Assembly: GCF_028682635.1 (NCBI RefSeq)
Contig: NZ_JANHLK010000035.1
Coordinates: 1 to 53,014 of the forward strand
DNA length: 53,014 nucleotides
Origin: Pseudomonas putida
Lineage (GTDB): Bacteria; Pseudomonadota; Gammaproteobacteria; Pseudomonadales; Pseudomonadaceae
Direction of reading: 5' to 3'
The stretch's first letter is position 1, and every line of letters starts with the position of its first letter. Positions 23,992 through 31,523 of this stretch are shown in pieces. Both the position numbers and the translations under genes were made by a program. The notes below the pieces were generated by a model. That model had not been told where the DNA came from and searched no databases. It was given only the letters and a program-made list of their open reading frames with translations.

Positions 23992-25491
23992 TCAGTGAGT
24001 ACGCAGTTCGAAACCGGCCATGGCGATATGCACATGGCGTTGCTCCGGGAGTTTGGCCAGCCCGGCGATCAGTTCATGCAGCGGACGACGCACGCTGAAG
24101 GTATCGTCGACCAGAACAGGGACCAGCCCGGTGATTTTTTCGTCGCCGTACATGGCACGCAGCAGCAGTTCATCGTCCGACAGGCCGGGGTAGCGGCTAC
24201 GCAGTTCGGGAACCCTTGGCAACAGCACCGGCGGTGTGGTCGCCACCTCGCGGGAGCCGTTGGCGAGCACAAGAGCCTTGACGTCGTGATCGACCGGCAA
24301 CGGCAGTGCGCCGAAGTAGCCGCACACGTACTTCTTCACTTCGTCGGGTACCACCTTGTAGCGCTCGCCGCTCAGTACGTTCATCACCGCTTGCGCGGCA
24401 ATCATGGCGGGGAAGGGCGTGGCCATCACGGGCGAGCCCAGTTCCACGCGCACGCGCGCGATCTCTTCGAGGACCACCGGCAGCTTGTCGGCGATCCCCG
24501 CCAGCTGCAGTTGCGACTGTAGATTCGACATGGCGCCACCGGCATATTGGGTGACGAAGTGCGCCGGGTCGTATTCCGCCGGGATACCCAGGGGAAAACC
24601 GTTCTCTTCGGCCACACCGGCGAGGTACTCGCCGATCTCGTCAGCGGCGCGGTCATCGAAGTCGACCTCGAAACCGATCTCGCGCAGGTTGCGAGCGAGC
24701 ATCTGGGCCGAGGGCCCGGCATTGCCGTGGGCCAGCGGATCGATCGAACACAGCAGACGGTCGGCGCCGTGCACCGCGGCTTCGATGGCCACCAGCGAAC
24801 CGGTCGCGTTCAGGCAGTGGGTGAGCACTTCGAGCGGTCGATCGCCGATCACTGCCTTGATCGCCGGCACGATGCTGCGCACCTGTTCCACGGTCATGCT
24901 GCCGCCGGCATCGCCGAAGGTAAAGGCGTCGATGTCGAAGCGCTCGATGGCTTCGCGCGCCTTGGCGGCGTAGAACGGCGCGTCGTAGCCAGGGGCCAGG
25001 TTGTAGATCATGGCGAGGTTGGTGGTGGCGCCGAGGCGCTTGGCGGTGGCGATCGCCGGCACCAGGTTATCCCAGCAATGCAGTGAGTCGAGGAAACCGA
25101 TGTCGCGGGCACCGTTGGCGACCAGGCGCTCGACGTACAGCTCGCTGAGGTCGTTCGGCTCCGGGTAGAAGCTGCGCAGCATGTTGCTGCGCACGATGCC
25201 GCGCAACGGCGTACGGCGGATGCGCTCGGACAACAGGCGCAGCCGCTCCAGCGGGTTCTGGTTGAGGAACAGCACGCTGGCGTCGAACTGCACCAGGGCA
25301 ACGCCTTCTATCGCATCGAAACCCAGGGCATCCAGGCGCTCGGCCATCGGCAGCATGTGCTCGGTGCGCATGCGCGTGGCCCACAGGCACTGGTGCGCAT
25401 CGCGCAGGGTGGCATCGACCAGCTGGATGCGCCGCCGTTTGCCGGTGCGGACAAATTCCGCGTGCACTTTTTCGCGTAGTTGGTTCAGCAC
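23992..25491 (-). CDS. OadA/transcarboxylase-5S-like protein with degenerate metal site (A)
   Basis: A 499-residue protein with an HMGL-like TIM barrel (about residues 20-300) and a C-terminal conserved carboxylase domain (about 310-490), as in oxaloacetate decarboxylase alpha, pyruvate carboxylase B and transcarboxylase 5S. It has no biotinyl domain of its own. The metal ligand Asp26 is kept (VDATLRDAHQ). The carbamylated Lys of the family (KDMAG) reads FGDAGG with Gly193, and the His-x-His pair reads HCL (His225, Leu227). Normal 5S chemistry on pyruvate/oxaloacetate is therefore unlikely. It starts 3 nt after the stop of its paralogue (25495-26892), so the pair may form a heteromer. Confidence 0.86.
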   Translation of the reverse strand: MLNQLREKVHAEFVRTGKRRRIQLVDATLRDAHQCLWATRMRTEHMLPMAERLDALGFDAIEGVALVQFDASVLFLNQNPLERLRLLSERIRRTPLRGIVRSNMLRSFYPEPNDLSELYVERLVANGARDIGFLDSLHCWDNLVPAIATAKRLGATTNLAMIYNLAPGYDAPFYAAKAREAIERFDIDAFTFGDAGGSMTVEQVRSIVPAIKAVIGDRPLEVLTHCLNATGSLVAIEAAVHGADRLLCSIDPLAHGNAGPSAQMLARNLREIGFEVDFDDRAADEIGEYLAGVAEENGFPLGIPAEYDPAHFVTQYAGGAMSNLQSQLQLAGIADKLPVVLEEIARVRVELGSPVMATPFPAMIAAQAVMNVLSGERYKVVPDEVKKYVCGYFGALPLPVDHDVKALVLANGSREVATTPPVLLPRVPELRSRYPGLSDDELLLRAMYGDEKITGLVPVLVDDTFSVRRPLHELIAGLAKLPEQRHVHIAMAGFELRTH

Positions 25492-25494
25492 ATG

Positions 25495-26892
25495 TCACCC
25501 CTTGCTGTGTTCGAGATGGATGGACAGGCCGGGGCCTGTGACACTCAATACGGTGTAGTCGGGCCAGCGTTGCAGTAGCCCCTGCGTCAGGGCTTGTTCG
25601 GGTGTGCGCACTTCGTAGTGAAGCCGGTGCGCCGGCGGCAGCGCGGGGCAGCCGCAGACCAGTGCTGCCAGCGCCTCATCAGAGGCGGGCACTTCAATCG
25701 CACGGCACGGCTGCGCAACCGCGCCGATGCGTTGTTGCAGGCTGTTCAGCGACGTGTCGATCGGGCCGTAGCAGCCTTGCAGCCAGCGACGCAAGGTTGG
25801 CTGCAACGTGGCGTAGCGTGGGCCGCCGTCCAGATGCTCGAGCGCCTGTCGCGCAATGGCCCGGGCGAAAGGTTGCAACATCGGCGGATGGCCCAGCTCC
25901 TGGCGAATGCGCGTGCACTCGCGGGCAAACTCGAACAGATCGGCCAGGCGTCTGCGCTCACGCAACGCTTGCATGGCCTCGGCGGCGATTTCGCCCGGCA
26001 ACTGGTGCTCGTATGGAGCCAGGTCGAAGGCCCAGGGCACACTTTCGGCAAAGCCTTCCTGATCCGCCACTGCAGCGAACTGAGCCTGGGCTTCTTTCAG
26101 ACGATCCTGATCCGGGGGTTGCAGCGGCAATTGCAGCAGCGCCGCCGAACTGATCAACCGTGCCTGTGACGGTACCGAGGCACCGTTGGCGACACAGGGC
26201 AGCGCCGCATCGAGGCGGTCGATGCCAAGTCGAATCGCCTCCAGCGCCACCTGCGGGCCGAGACCGGTGTGGCAGCGGGTGTGCAAGTCCACAGGGGTTC
26301 CATCAGCGCCGCTACGCAGCGCTGCGAGCAAGCCGGGCAGGCGATCGACATGCAGCAGGCCGGCTTCGTCGCGCAGCATGATGCGCTGCGCACCGGCCTG
26401 GGCCAGCCGCGCCGCGCAGGCCGAGTAGTGGGCGTTGCCATGTTGATGATCGTCGACATAGGGCAGGGCGGCGATGGCGCTCAGGCCGTTCGCCAGTGCC
26501 AACTGCACCGCGTTGCCCAGGCGCTCGAAATCCAGCTGCGGATCGATCAACACCACCTCGCTGATGCCGGACCGGGCGAGCACCCGCAGCCAGCCGTCCA
26601 GCGTTTCGCCAGCGAGCACATCAATACGGCCATGGGCGGGCAGCAGGTTCACCGTGGCGCGCAGGGGCGTGCCATTGGCGCGTTCGCGCAGTGCCGTGAG
26701 GCGTTGCAGCGGATTTTCACCGCGACCCAGACATTGCGCGATCACGGCGGGACTCAATACCTCGATCGCCGCCAGCCGGGCGTGCCCCAGTGAACTCATG
26801 GTGCCGAGCAGCATCGCCGTGCCGAGGGCGCCGCCCCAGGCGGCGGTCTGGCCGTCGCTCAGGCTGACATCGACCAATGTTGTCATGCTCAT
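25495..26892 (-). CDS. OadA/transcarboxylase-5S-like protein with degenerate metal site (B)
   Basis: A 465-residue, strongly diverged paralogue of the next gene. The barrel keeps the outline: VDVSLSDGQ (Asp8; the usual Arg of LRD is Ser), GAQRIMLRDEAGLL in place of ...KDMAGLL (Arg174 for the carbamylated Lys) and LHTRCHTGLG in place of HxH (His204, Arg206). The C-terminal carboxylase domain is recognisable but short. Two of the family's key catalytic positions are thus changed, as in its partner but to different residues. The ATG at 26892 has GGAG 5 nt upstream and overlaps the biotin carboxylase stop (ATGA). It may be a structural or regulatory subunit; the function is unknown. Confidence 0.82.
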   Translation of the reverse strand: MSMTTLVDVSLSDGQTAAWGGALGTAMLLGTMSSLGHARLAAIEVLSPAVIAQCLGRGENPLQRLTALRERANGTPLRATVNLLPAHGRIDVLAGETLDGWLRVLARSGISEVVLIDPQLDFERLGNAVQLALANGLSAIAALPYVDDHQHGNAHYSACAARLAQAGAQRIMLRDEAGLLHVDRLPGLLAALRSGADGTPVDLHTRCHTGLGPQVALEAIRLGIDRLDAALPCVANGASVPSQARLISSAALLQLPLQPPDQDRLKEAQAQFAAVADQEGFAESVPWAFDLAPYEHQLPGEIAAEAMQALRERRRLADLFEFARECTRIRQELGHPPMLQPFARAIARQALEHLDGGPRYATLQPTLRRWLQGCYGPIDTSLNSLQQRIGAVAQPCRAIEVPASDEALAALVCGCPALPPAHRLHYEVRTPEQALTQGLLQRWPDYTVLSVTGPGLSIHLEHSKG

Positions 26893-28298
26893 GCGCGCTC
26901 CTTGGCTTGTTTCAAAGCCTGTTTGCGGGCAGGTACGAAGACGTCTTCGACCCAGCGCGTGGTGACCAGGCCCGCGACGAAGTCGGGGTGATCGAGCACG
27001 GCATGGTGGAAGCTGGCGGTGGTCGACAGGCCTACGACTTTCATGTCCTCCAGCGCCTTGCGCATGAGCACGATGGCCTCGTTGCGGGTCGGTGCATGCA
27101 CGATCAGCTTGGCCAGCAGGGAGTCATAGAACGGTGGCACGGTGGCGCCGCTGTAGCAATGGGTATCGACCCGTACGCCCGGGCCCTTGGGTGGCAGCCA
27201 TTCGCTCACCAGGCCCGGGCTTGGGAGGAAATGGCGGTCCGGGTCTTCGGCGTTGATCCGGCACTCGATGGCATGGCCGACCAGCTTGACGTCGGCCTGG
27301 CTGAACGACAGTGGCAGGCCGGCGGCGATGCGAATCTGCTCGGCCACCAGGTCCAGGCCGGTGATCATCTCCGTCACCGGGTGCTCGACCTGGATGCGGG
27401 TGTTCATTTCCAGGAAATAGAATTTGCCATCGCGGTCATCGACCACGAACTCGATGGTGCCCGCACCGAAATAACCGACATTGCGCGCCAGGCGTACGGC
27501 GCACTCGCCCATTTGTTCGCGGGTGTGCGGCGCGAGGCTGGGGGAGGGTGCTTCCTCGATCAGTTTCTGGTGCCGGCGTTGGGTCGAGCATTCGCGCTCA
27601 CCCAGGTGCACAACATTGCCATGGCGGTCGCCCATGATCTGGATTTCGATGTGGCGCGCCAGTTCGATGAACTTCTCGACATACAAGGTCGGATCGCCAA
27701 AGGCCGCTTGTGCTTCCGAGGAAGCGGAACGGAAGGCGGCTTCGGCCTCATCGTCGCTGCGCACGATGCGCATGCCGCGCCCGCCGCCCCCGGCGGTGGC
27801 CTTGAACAGCACCGGGTAGCCGATGTCGCTGGCGATGGCGCGGGCAGTTTCTGCATCGGCCACGGCATCAGAGCCCGGCACCCGCGGTACTTCGGCTTTT
27901 TCCGCCAGACCGACGGCGGTGATCTTGTCGCCCATCGAATCAATGATTTCGGCCGATGGACCAATGAACGCAATGCCGGCATCTTCGCAAGCCTGGGCGA
28001 AGTGCGAGCGCTCGGAAAGGAAGCCATAACCCGGGTGTATGGCGTCGCAGCGCTGTTCCAGTGCCGTGCGCACCAGCAGGTCGGCGCACAGGTAGCTTTG
28101 CGCGGCCGGCGCGGGGCCGATGACCACGTACTCATCGGCCAGGCGCGCGGCCAGGCTGTCCTGGTCCGCTTCGGAGACGGCGGCAACCGATTCGATGCCC
28201 AGGGTTTTGCAGGCGCGCACGATGCGCACCGCGATTTCGCCACGGTTGGCGATCAAGACCCGGCGAATGTCGCGGGTTGCCACGGGAATGCTGCTCAT
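26889..28298 (-). CDS. Biotin carboxylase subunit
   Basis: A 469-residue AccC-type biotin carboxylase. It uses ATP and bicarbonate to carboxylate biotin on a carrier protein. The ATP-grasp features are intact: Lys166 and GGGGRGM at 170-176, HQKLIEEAP near 243-251, and EMNTRIQVEHPVTE at about 297-310, which holds the catalytic Arg and Glu residues. It has no fused biotinyl domain, so it must work with the AccB-like protein just upstream and perhaps with the free biotinyl domain of the plus arm. ATG 28298 has GGAGG 7 nt upstream and overlaps the AccB-like stop by one base (TGATG). The chromosomal AccC should be elsewhere, so this is a pathway-specific copy. Confidence 0.93.
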   Translation of the reverse strand: MSSIPVATRDIRRVLIANRGEIAVRIVRACKTLGIESVAAVSEADQDSLAARLADEYVVIGPAPAAQSYLCADLLVRTALEQRCDAIHPGYGFLSERSHFAQACEDAGIAFIGPSAEIIDSMGDKITAVGLAEKAEVPRVPGSDAVADAETARAIASDIGYPVLFKATAGGGGRGMRIVRSDDEAEAAFRSASSEAQAAFGDPTLYVEKFIELARHIEIQIMGDRHGNVVHLGERECSTQRRHQKLIEEAPSPSLAPHTREQMGECAVRLARNVGYFGAGTIEFVVDDRDGKFYFLEMNTRIQVEHPVTEMITGLDLVAEQIRIAAGLPLSFSQADVKLVGHAIECRINAEDPDRHFLPSPGLVSEWLPPKGPGVRVDTHCYSGATVPPFYDSLLAKLIVHAPTRNEAIVLMRKALEDMKVVGLSTTASFHHAVLDHPDFVAGLVTTRWVEDVFVPARKQALKQAKERA

Positions 28299-28762
28299 CA
28301 ACGTGCCTCCGGTTCAAGAATCATCAAAATCTGGTCGCGCTGCACCATCTGCAGGTCCTGGGCGACGATGCGCACGACGCGGCCTTTCACCGGCGACGCG
28401 AGGGTGTTGAAGAGTTTCATGGCTTCGACCAGGCACAGCGGCGTGCCTGCCTCCACCAGCGTGTTCTCTTCGACGAAGGACGGTTGGTCAGGGCTGGGTT
28501 TGCGATAGAAGGTGCCCATCATGGTGGCGCGTACGGCGATCTGACCGGCGGCGATTTCGGGTTCGCGAGTGGCCGCCACAGTGGCCGGCTGCGCTGGTTT
28601 TGCGGGTTTTACACCTTGCGCAGGCGCCTGGGACCGCTCGATCGTTCCCGACTTGCTGGCAGTCAGGGTGGTGTCACCGACGCGGACTTCCAGGAAGTCC
28701 AGATGCCTCGTGTGATCCAGTATTTCCAGGATTCTTCGTGCTTCTTTATGAGTGAGCGACAT
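28298..28762 (-). CDS. Biotin carboxyl carrier protein, AccB-like
   Basis: A 154-residue carrier. The N-terminal 40 residues resemble the AccB partner-binding helix region, then comes a Pro/Ala-rich linker (about 45-65), then the biotinyl domain with Lys116 in LVEAMKLFN. EAMKL is the acetyl-CoA-carboxylase-type motif. The start is ATG 28762 with GAGG 9 nt upstream; the longer open frame up to 28831 would run through the operator at 28822-28839 and is rejected. It is the first gene of the nine-gene minus operon and faces the free biotinyl-domain gene across a 197-bp divergent gap. Confidence 0.9.
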   Translation of the reverse strand: MSLTHKEARRILEILDHTRHLDFLEVRVGDTTLTASKSGTIERSQAPAQGVKPAKPAQPATVAATREPEIAAGQIAVRATMMGTFYRKPSPDQPSFVEENTLVEAGTPLCLVEAMKLFNTLASPVKGRVVRIVAQDLQMVQRDQILMILEPEAR

Positions 28763-28821
28763 GCCTTCTGGCCTCTTGTTGTTCGAATTGCCTTGACGGA
28801 TATGAACATCGATACGTAGGA

Positions 28822-28839
28822 TTGTCAACAATCAGACAA
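28822..28839. promoter_or_regulatory. GntR/FCD operator copy 1 (TTGTC-N8-GACAA)
   Basis: TTGTCAACAATCAGACAA in the divergent gap is a 5-8-5 inverted repeat. It matches the copy at 29940-29957 at 16 of 18 positions. FadR/FCD-type GntR regulators bind short inverted repeats like this, and the GntR gene lies between the two copies. Confidence 0.8.
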
Positions 28840-28959
28840 TCATGTAATTTGCTGATCGTGATCCAGGGCGTTTGCGCAGGCCTTCATCAAAAAGCGTAGC
28901 GCGCGGCGGCCAAGGGCTCGGTCATTAAAGAAATCAGTAGTGTTTTGGAGGGGGCGAGA

Positions 28960-29184
28960 ATGAGTACAATCGCGGTTAAATCAGATGTCGCCGGAACGGT
29001 CTGGCAGATCCATGTCGGCGTGGGCGATGTCGTTGAAGAAGATCAGATACTCATCGTCATGGAATCCATGAAAATGGAAATTCCATTGATGGCTGTCGAG
29101 CCGGGGCGCGTTGTCAGCGTTCTAGTTGCCGAGGGCGACGTGGTGAAAGACGGCCAGGATGTCTTGCTTATGGAGTGCGATTGA
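28960..29184 (+). CDS. Free-standing biotinyl domain (transcarboxylase 1.3S-like)
   Basis: Only 74 residues: a complete biotinyl/lipoyl hammerhead and nothing else. Lys38 in MESMKMEIP is the biotinylation site, with the flanking turns DVAGTVWQIHVGVGDVV and GRVVSVLVAEGDVV expected of the fold. The ESMKME type is typical of propionyl-CoA carboxylase, decarboxylase and transcarboxylase carriers, unlike the EAMKL type of the AccB-like gene on the other arm. GGAGG about 8 nt before ATG 28960 supports the start. It leads the plus-strand arm and lies 5 nt from the GntR gene. Two different biotin carriers in one locus suggests two different docking partners. Confidence 0.92.
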   Translation: MSTIAVKSDVAGTVWQIHVGVGDVVEEDQILIVMESMKMEIPLMAVEPGRVVSVLVAEGDVVKDGQDVLLMECD

Positions 29185-29189
29185 AGTCT

Positions 29190-29900
29190 ATGTCAATGAA
29201 TGCAGGTTCGGCGTCGGCCGCCAAGGGCGGTAGTGCAATAGGTATCATGCGTGCGGGTCGCCAGCGCGTCCTGACGATGCCGGAGCAGATTGCCGAAAGC
29301 ATTACGCTTGCGATTCTGCGAGGTGAATACGGGCCGGGCGATTCGGTGCGTGAACAGGAACTGGCCGACCACTTCCAGGTCAGCCGCGGTCCGATTCGCG
29401 AGGCCCTGCGCATTCTCGAGAAGGTCGGCGTGGTGACCATCGTGCCGCAGCGCGGCGCGCATGTGACCTCATTGAGCAGGCAAGAGATCGACAATCTGTT
29501 CGAGATCCGCGCGGTTCTGGCCGGTTTGCTGGCCAAATACCTGGTCGACCTGGATGGGTCGATCGTCAATCAAATGGACGCCATCGTTACCCGGCTCGAA
29601 CTGATTGCCTCGCAAGCGGATGCCCTGGACGAGTATGCCCAAGGCAGTTATCGCCTGAGCACCCTGCTGTTCCAGTCCTGCGGCAACAAGCAGCTGGCAG
29701 AACTGATGGGGGCGCTGGGTATCCAGACCGCACGCTACACGCGGTTGGGCTTGCGTTCAGCGGAGCGTCGCCAGGCTTCCGCCAACCATTGGCGCCAACT
29801 GGTCGAAGCGCTCAAGCAAAACAGCAGTTCGGTTGCCGCGAACATGATGGTCGAGCTGATCAACGCTTCCCATCAAGCCGCATTGAATCACCTGGAATAA
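29190..29900 (+). CDS. GntR-family regulator, FadR/FCD subfamily
   Basis: A 236-residue regulator. After a Gly/Ser-rich leader, residues 27-95 form the GntR winged helix (IAESITLAILRGEYGPGDSV..., FQVSRGPIREALRILEKVGVV, PQRGAHVTSL). The rest is an all-helical FCD-like domain. Family members usually sense acyl-CoA or organic acids; some of the His residues that bind metal in FCD domains are not obvious here. It sits centrally in the locus, and identical-type operators lie before both arms. It probably represses both until an intermediate appears. ATG 29190 is preferred; an upstream GTG at 29175 overlaps the biotinyl-domain gene. Confidence 0.88.
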   Translation: MSMNAGSASAAKGGSAIGIMRAGRQRVLTMPEQIAESITLAILRGEYGPGDSVREQELADHFQVSRGPIREALRILEKVGVVTIVPQRGAHVTSLSRQEIDNLFEIRAVLAGLLAKYLVDLDGSIVNQMDAIVTRLELIASQADALDEYAQGSYRLSTLLFQSCGNKQLAELMGALGIQTARYTRLGLRSAERRQASANHWRQLVEALKQNSSSVAANMMVELINASHQAALNHLE

Positions 29901-29939
29901 TCCACACGGGGGCACAACACTCCCGAGTGCTGTGTCAGG

Positions 29940-29957
29940 TTGTCGACAATAAGACAA
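29940..29957. promoter_or_regulatory. GntR/FCD operator copy 2, next to the ligase start codon
   Basis: TTGTCGACAATAAGACAA ends 6 bp before ATG 29964. The outer repeat is TTGTC-N8-GACAA, and the first ten bases (TTGTCGACAA) are themselves a perfect palindrome. Its position at the ribosome-binding region of the ligase gene means a bound regulator would block elongation or a promoter just upstream. Confidence 0.8.
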
Positions 29958-29963
29958 AAAATC

Positions 29964-31523
29964 ATGACAAAAAAACGCACCGCAGGACTCATGCTCAGTT
30001 GGGCAGCCAAGCAACACCGGGGCCGCACCGCCCTGATCTTCGGCGAGAACGGCCTGACCTATGACCAGGTCGAGACGGGCAGCAACCGTCTTGCCCATGC
30101 CTTGATTGCCCTTGGGCTGCAGGTTGGGGAGCGCGTCGCCGTGCTGCTCAACAACTCGCCCGAGGCGATCGAGAGCGTTTTCGCGGTCGAGAAGGCCGGC
30201 CTGGTTTACGTGGCGCTCAATGCCCGGCACACCTTGGCCGAGCAGATCGCGATCCTCGACGACGCCGGCGCCAGCCTGCTGGTGGTGGGGCCTGAATTTC
30301 GCGAGATCGGCGAAGGCGTGCGTGATCGCGTCGCCGGTTTGCGCCAGGTGATAGCGCTCGATTGGCAGGCACCGCAGGTACTGGATTACCGCCAGTTGCT
30401 CGCCTCGATGCCAGCGCAGGCGCCGAATGTCCAGGTGTCTCCCGATGCCTTGCTGCGCATTGCCTATACCTCGGGCACCACCGGCAAGCCCAAGGGCGTC
30501 ACCTACACGGTCAAGCGCTGGTATGAACGCCTGACCAACCATTTCTACGCCATGGAATACAGCCTGGGCGTGGAGGATGCGATGTTGCATGTCGGTCCCT
30601 TGACCCATGCCGCCGGCGTGCACCTGTTGCCCTGTTACTTGCGCGGGGCGCGCAATGTGATTCTCGAGAAGTTCGAGCCACTGGACACGCTGCAACAGAT
30701 CCAGCGGCACCGGATCACGCAGATGATGTGCGTGCCGACCATGCTCACCCGGTTGCTCGACGCCCTCGACAGCGGCGCCGAAGCGGATCACTCGTCGCTC
30801 AAGTGCATCCATTACGGGACGGCACCGACCTCGGTCGACCTGATCCAGCGCGCCATCGCACGCTTCGGCCCGGTGATGCGCCAGCAGTACGGAATGACCG
30901 AGGCGGTCCAGCCGCTGGCGGTGCTGTATCCGCACGAACACGCCGAAGACGGCGTGCTGCGCTCCTGCGGCAAACCGACGGCCAATGTGCAGATCAGCGT
31001 GCGCGATATTCACGGCGCGGAACTGGCGGTGGGCGAGATTGGCGAGATCGCCATCGCTACCGACGGCATCGGCGAAGTGGCTTTCTGGCGCAGGCCGGAT
31101 CTTGAAGCCGAAGCCATTCGAGATGGCTGGTACTACTCCGGTGATCTCGGTTACCTCGATGCCCAGGGCTTTCTTTATATCGTCGGGCGTAACAAGGACA
31201 TGATCATTTCCGGTGGCTTCAACGTGTATGCGCGGGAAGTCGAGGATGCCCTGGAAAGCCATCCGCATGTACTCGAGGTGGCGGTCCTGGGCCTGCCCGA
31301 CCCGGAGTGGGGCGAGCGTATCGCCGCCTTTGTGGTGCGGCGCGAAGGCGCCACGCTCGACAGCGAGACCCTGGGCAGCCATTGCGCGGCCCTGATCGCC
31401 GGCTACAAGAAGCCGCGCCTGATCGAATTCGTCGAGGCCCTGCCGCGCAACAACGCCGGCAAGGTGGTGAAGAACATTCTGCGCGATGACTATCTCGCGC
31501 GCCTGCAGAGGACATCATCATGA
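29964..31523 (+). CDS. Acyl-CoA synthetase (AMP-forming), second copy
   Basis: A 519-residue ANL ligase that activates a carboxylic acid to its CoA thioester. It has the P-loop YTSGTTGKPKG at 168-178, YGMTE near 300, the hinge IISGGFNVYAREVEDAL and catalytic Lys500 in NNAGKVVKN. It follows the GntR gene after 63 bp that hold operator copy 2, has no strong Shine-Dalgarno sequence, and overlaps the following carboxyltransferase by ATGA. The immediate coupling suggests its CoA product is the carboxyltransferase substrate. It is similar in size to, but clearly different from, the ligase at 22030-23559, so two acids or two steps are activated. Confidence 0.93.
   Translation: MTKKRTAGLMLSWAAKQHRGRTALIFGENGLTYDQVETGSNRLAHALIALGLQVGERVAVLLNNSPEAIESVFAVEKAGLVYVALNARHTLAEQIAILDDAGASLLVVGPEFREIGEGVRDRVAGLRQVIALDWQAPQVLDYRQLLASMPAQAPNVQVSPDALLRIAYTSGTTGKPKGVTYTVKRWYERLTNHFYAMEYSLGVEDAMLHVGPLTHAAGVHLLPCYLRGARNVILEKFEPLDTLQQIQRHRITQMMCVPTMLTRLLDALDSGAEADHSSLKCIHYGTAPTSVDLIQRAIARFGPVMRQQYGMTEAVQPLAVLYPHEHAEDGVLRSCGKPTANVQISVRDIHGAELAVGEIGEIAIATDGIGEVAFWRRPDLEAEAIRDGWYYSGDLGYLDAQGFLYIVGRNKDMIISGGFNVYAREVEDALESHPHVLEVAVLGLPDPEWGERIAAFVVRREGATLDSETLGSHCAALIAGYKKPRLIEFVEALPRNNAGKVVKNILRDDYLARLQRTSS

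Noticed and set aside
26877..28508. A 543-codon plus-strand frame opposite the biotin carboxylase
   Set aside because: It is antisense to a gene with complete ATP-grasp motifs; its translation has no recognisable fold and biased composition.
28763..28831. A longer AckB/AccB-like start giving 23 extra residues
   Set aside because: It would run coding sequence through the operator at 28822-28839, the added residues do not resemble the family, and ATG 28762 begins the normal AccB-like N-terminus.
29757..31382. A 541-codon minus-strand frame opposite the second acyl-CoA ligase
   Set aside because: It is a shadow of a clear ANL-superfamily gene, with no start signal and no domain.
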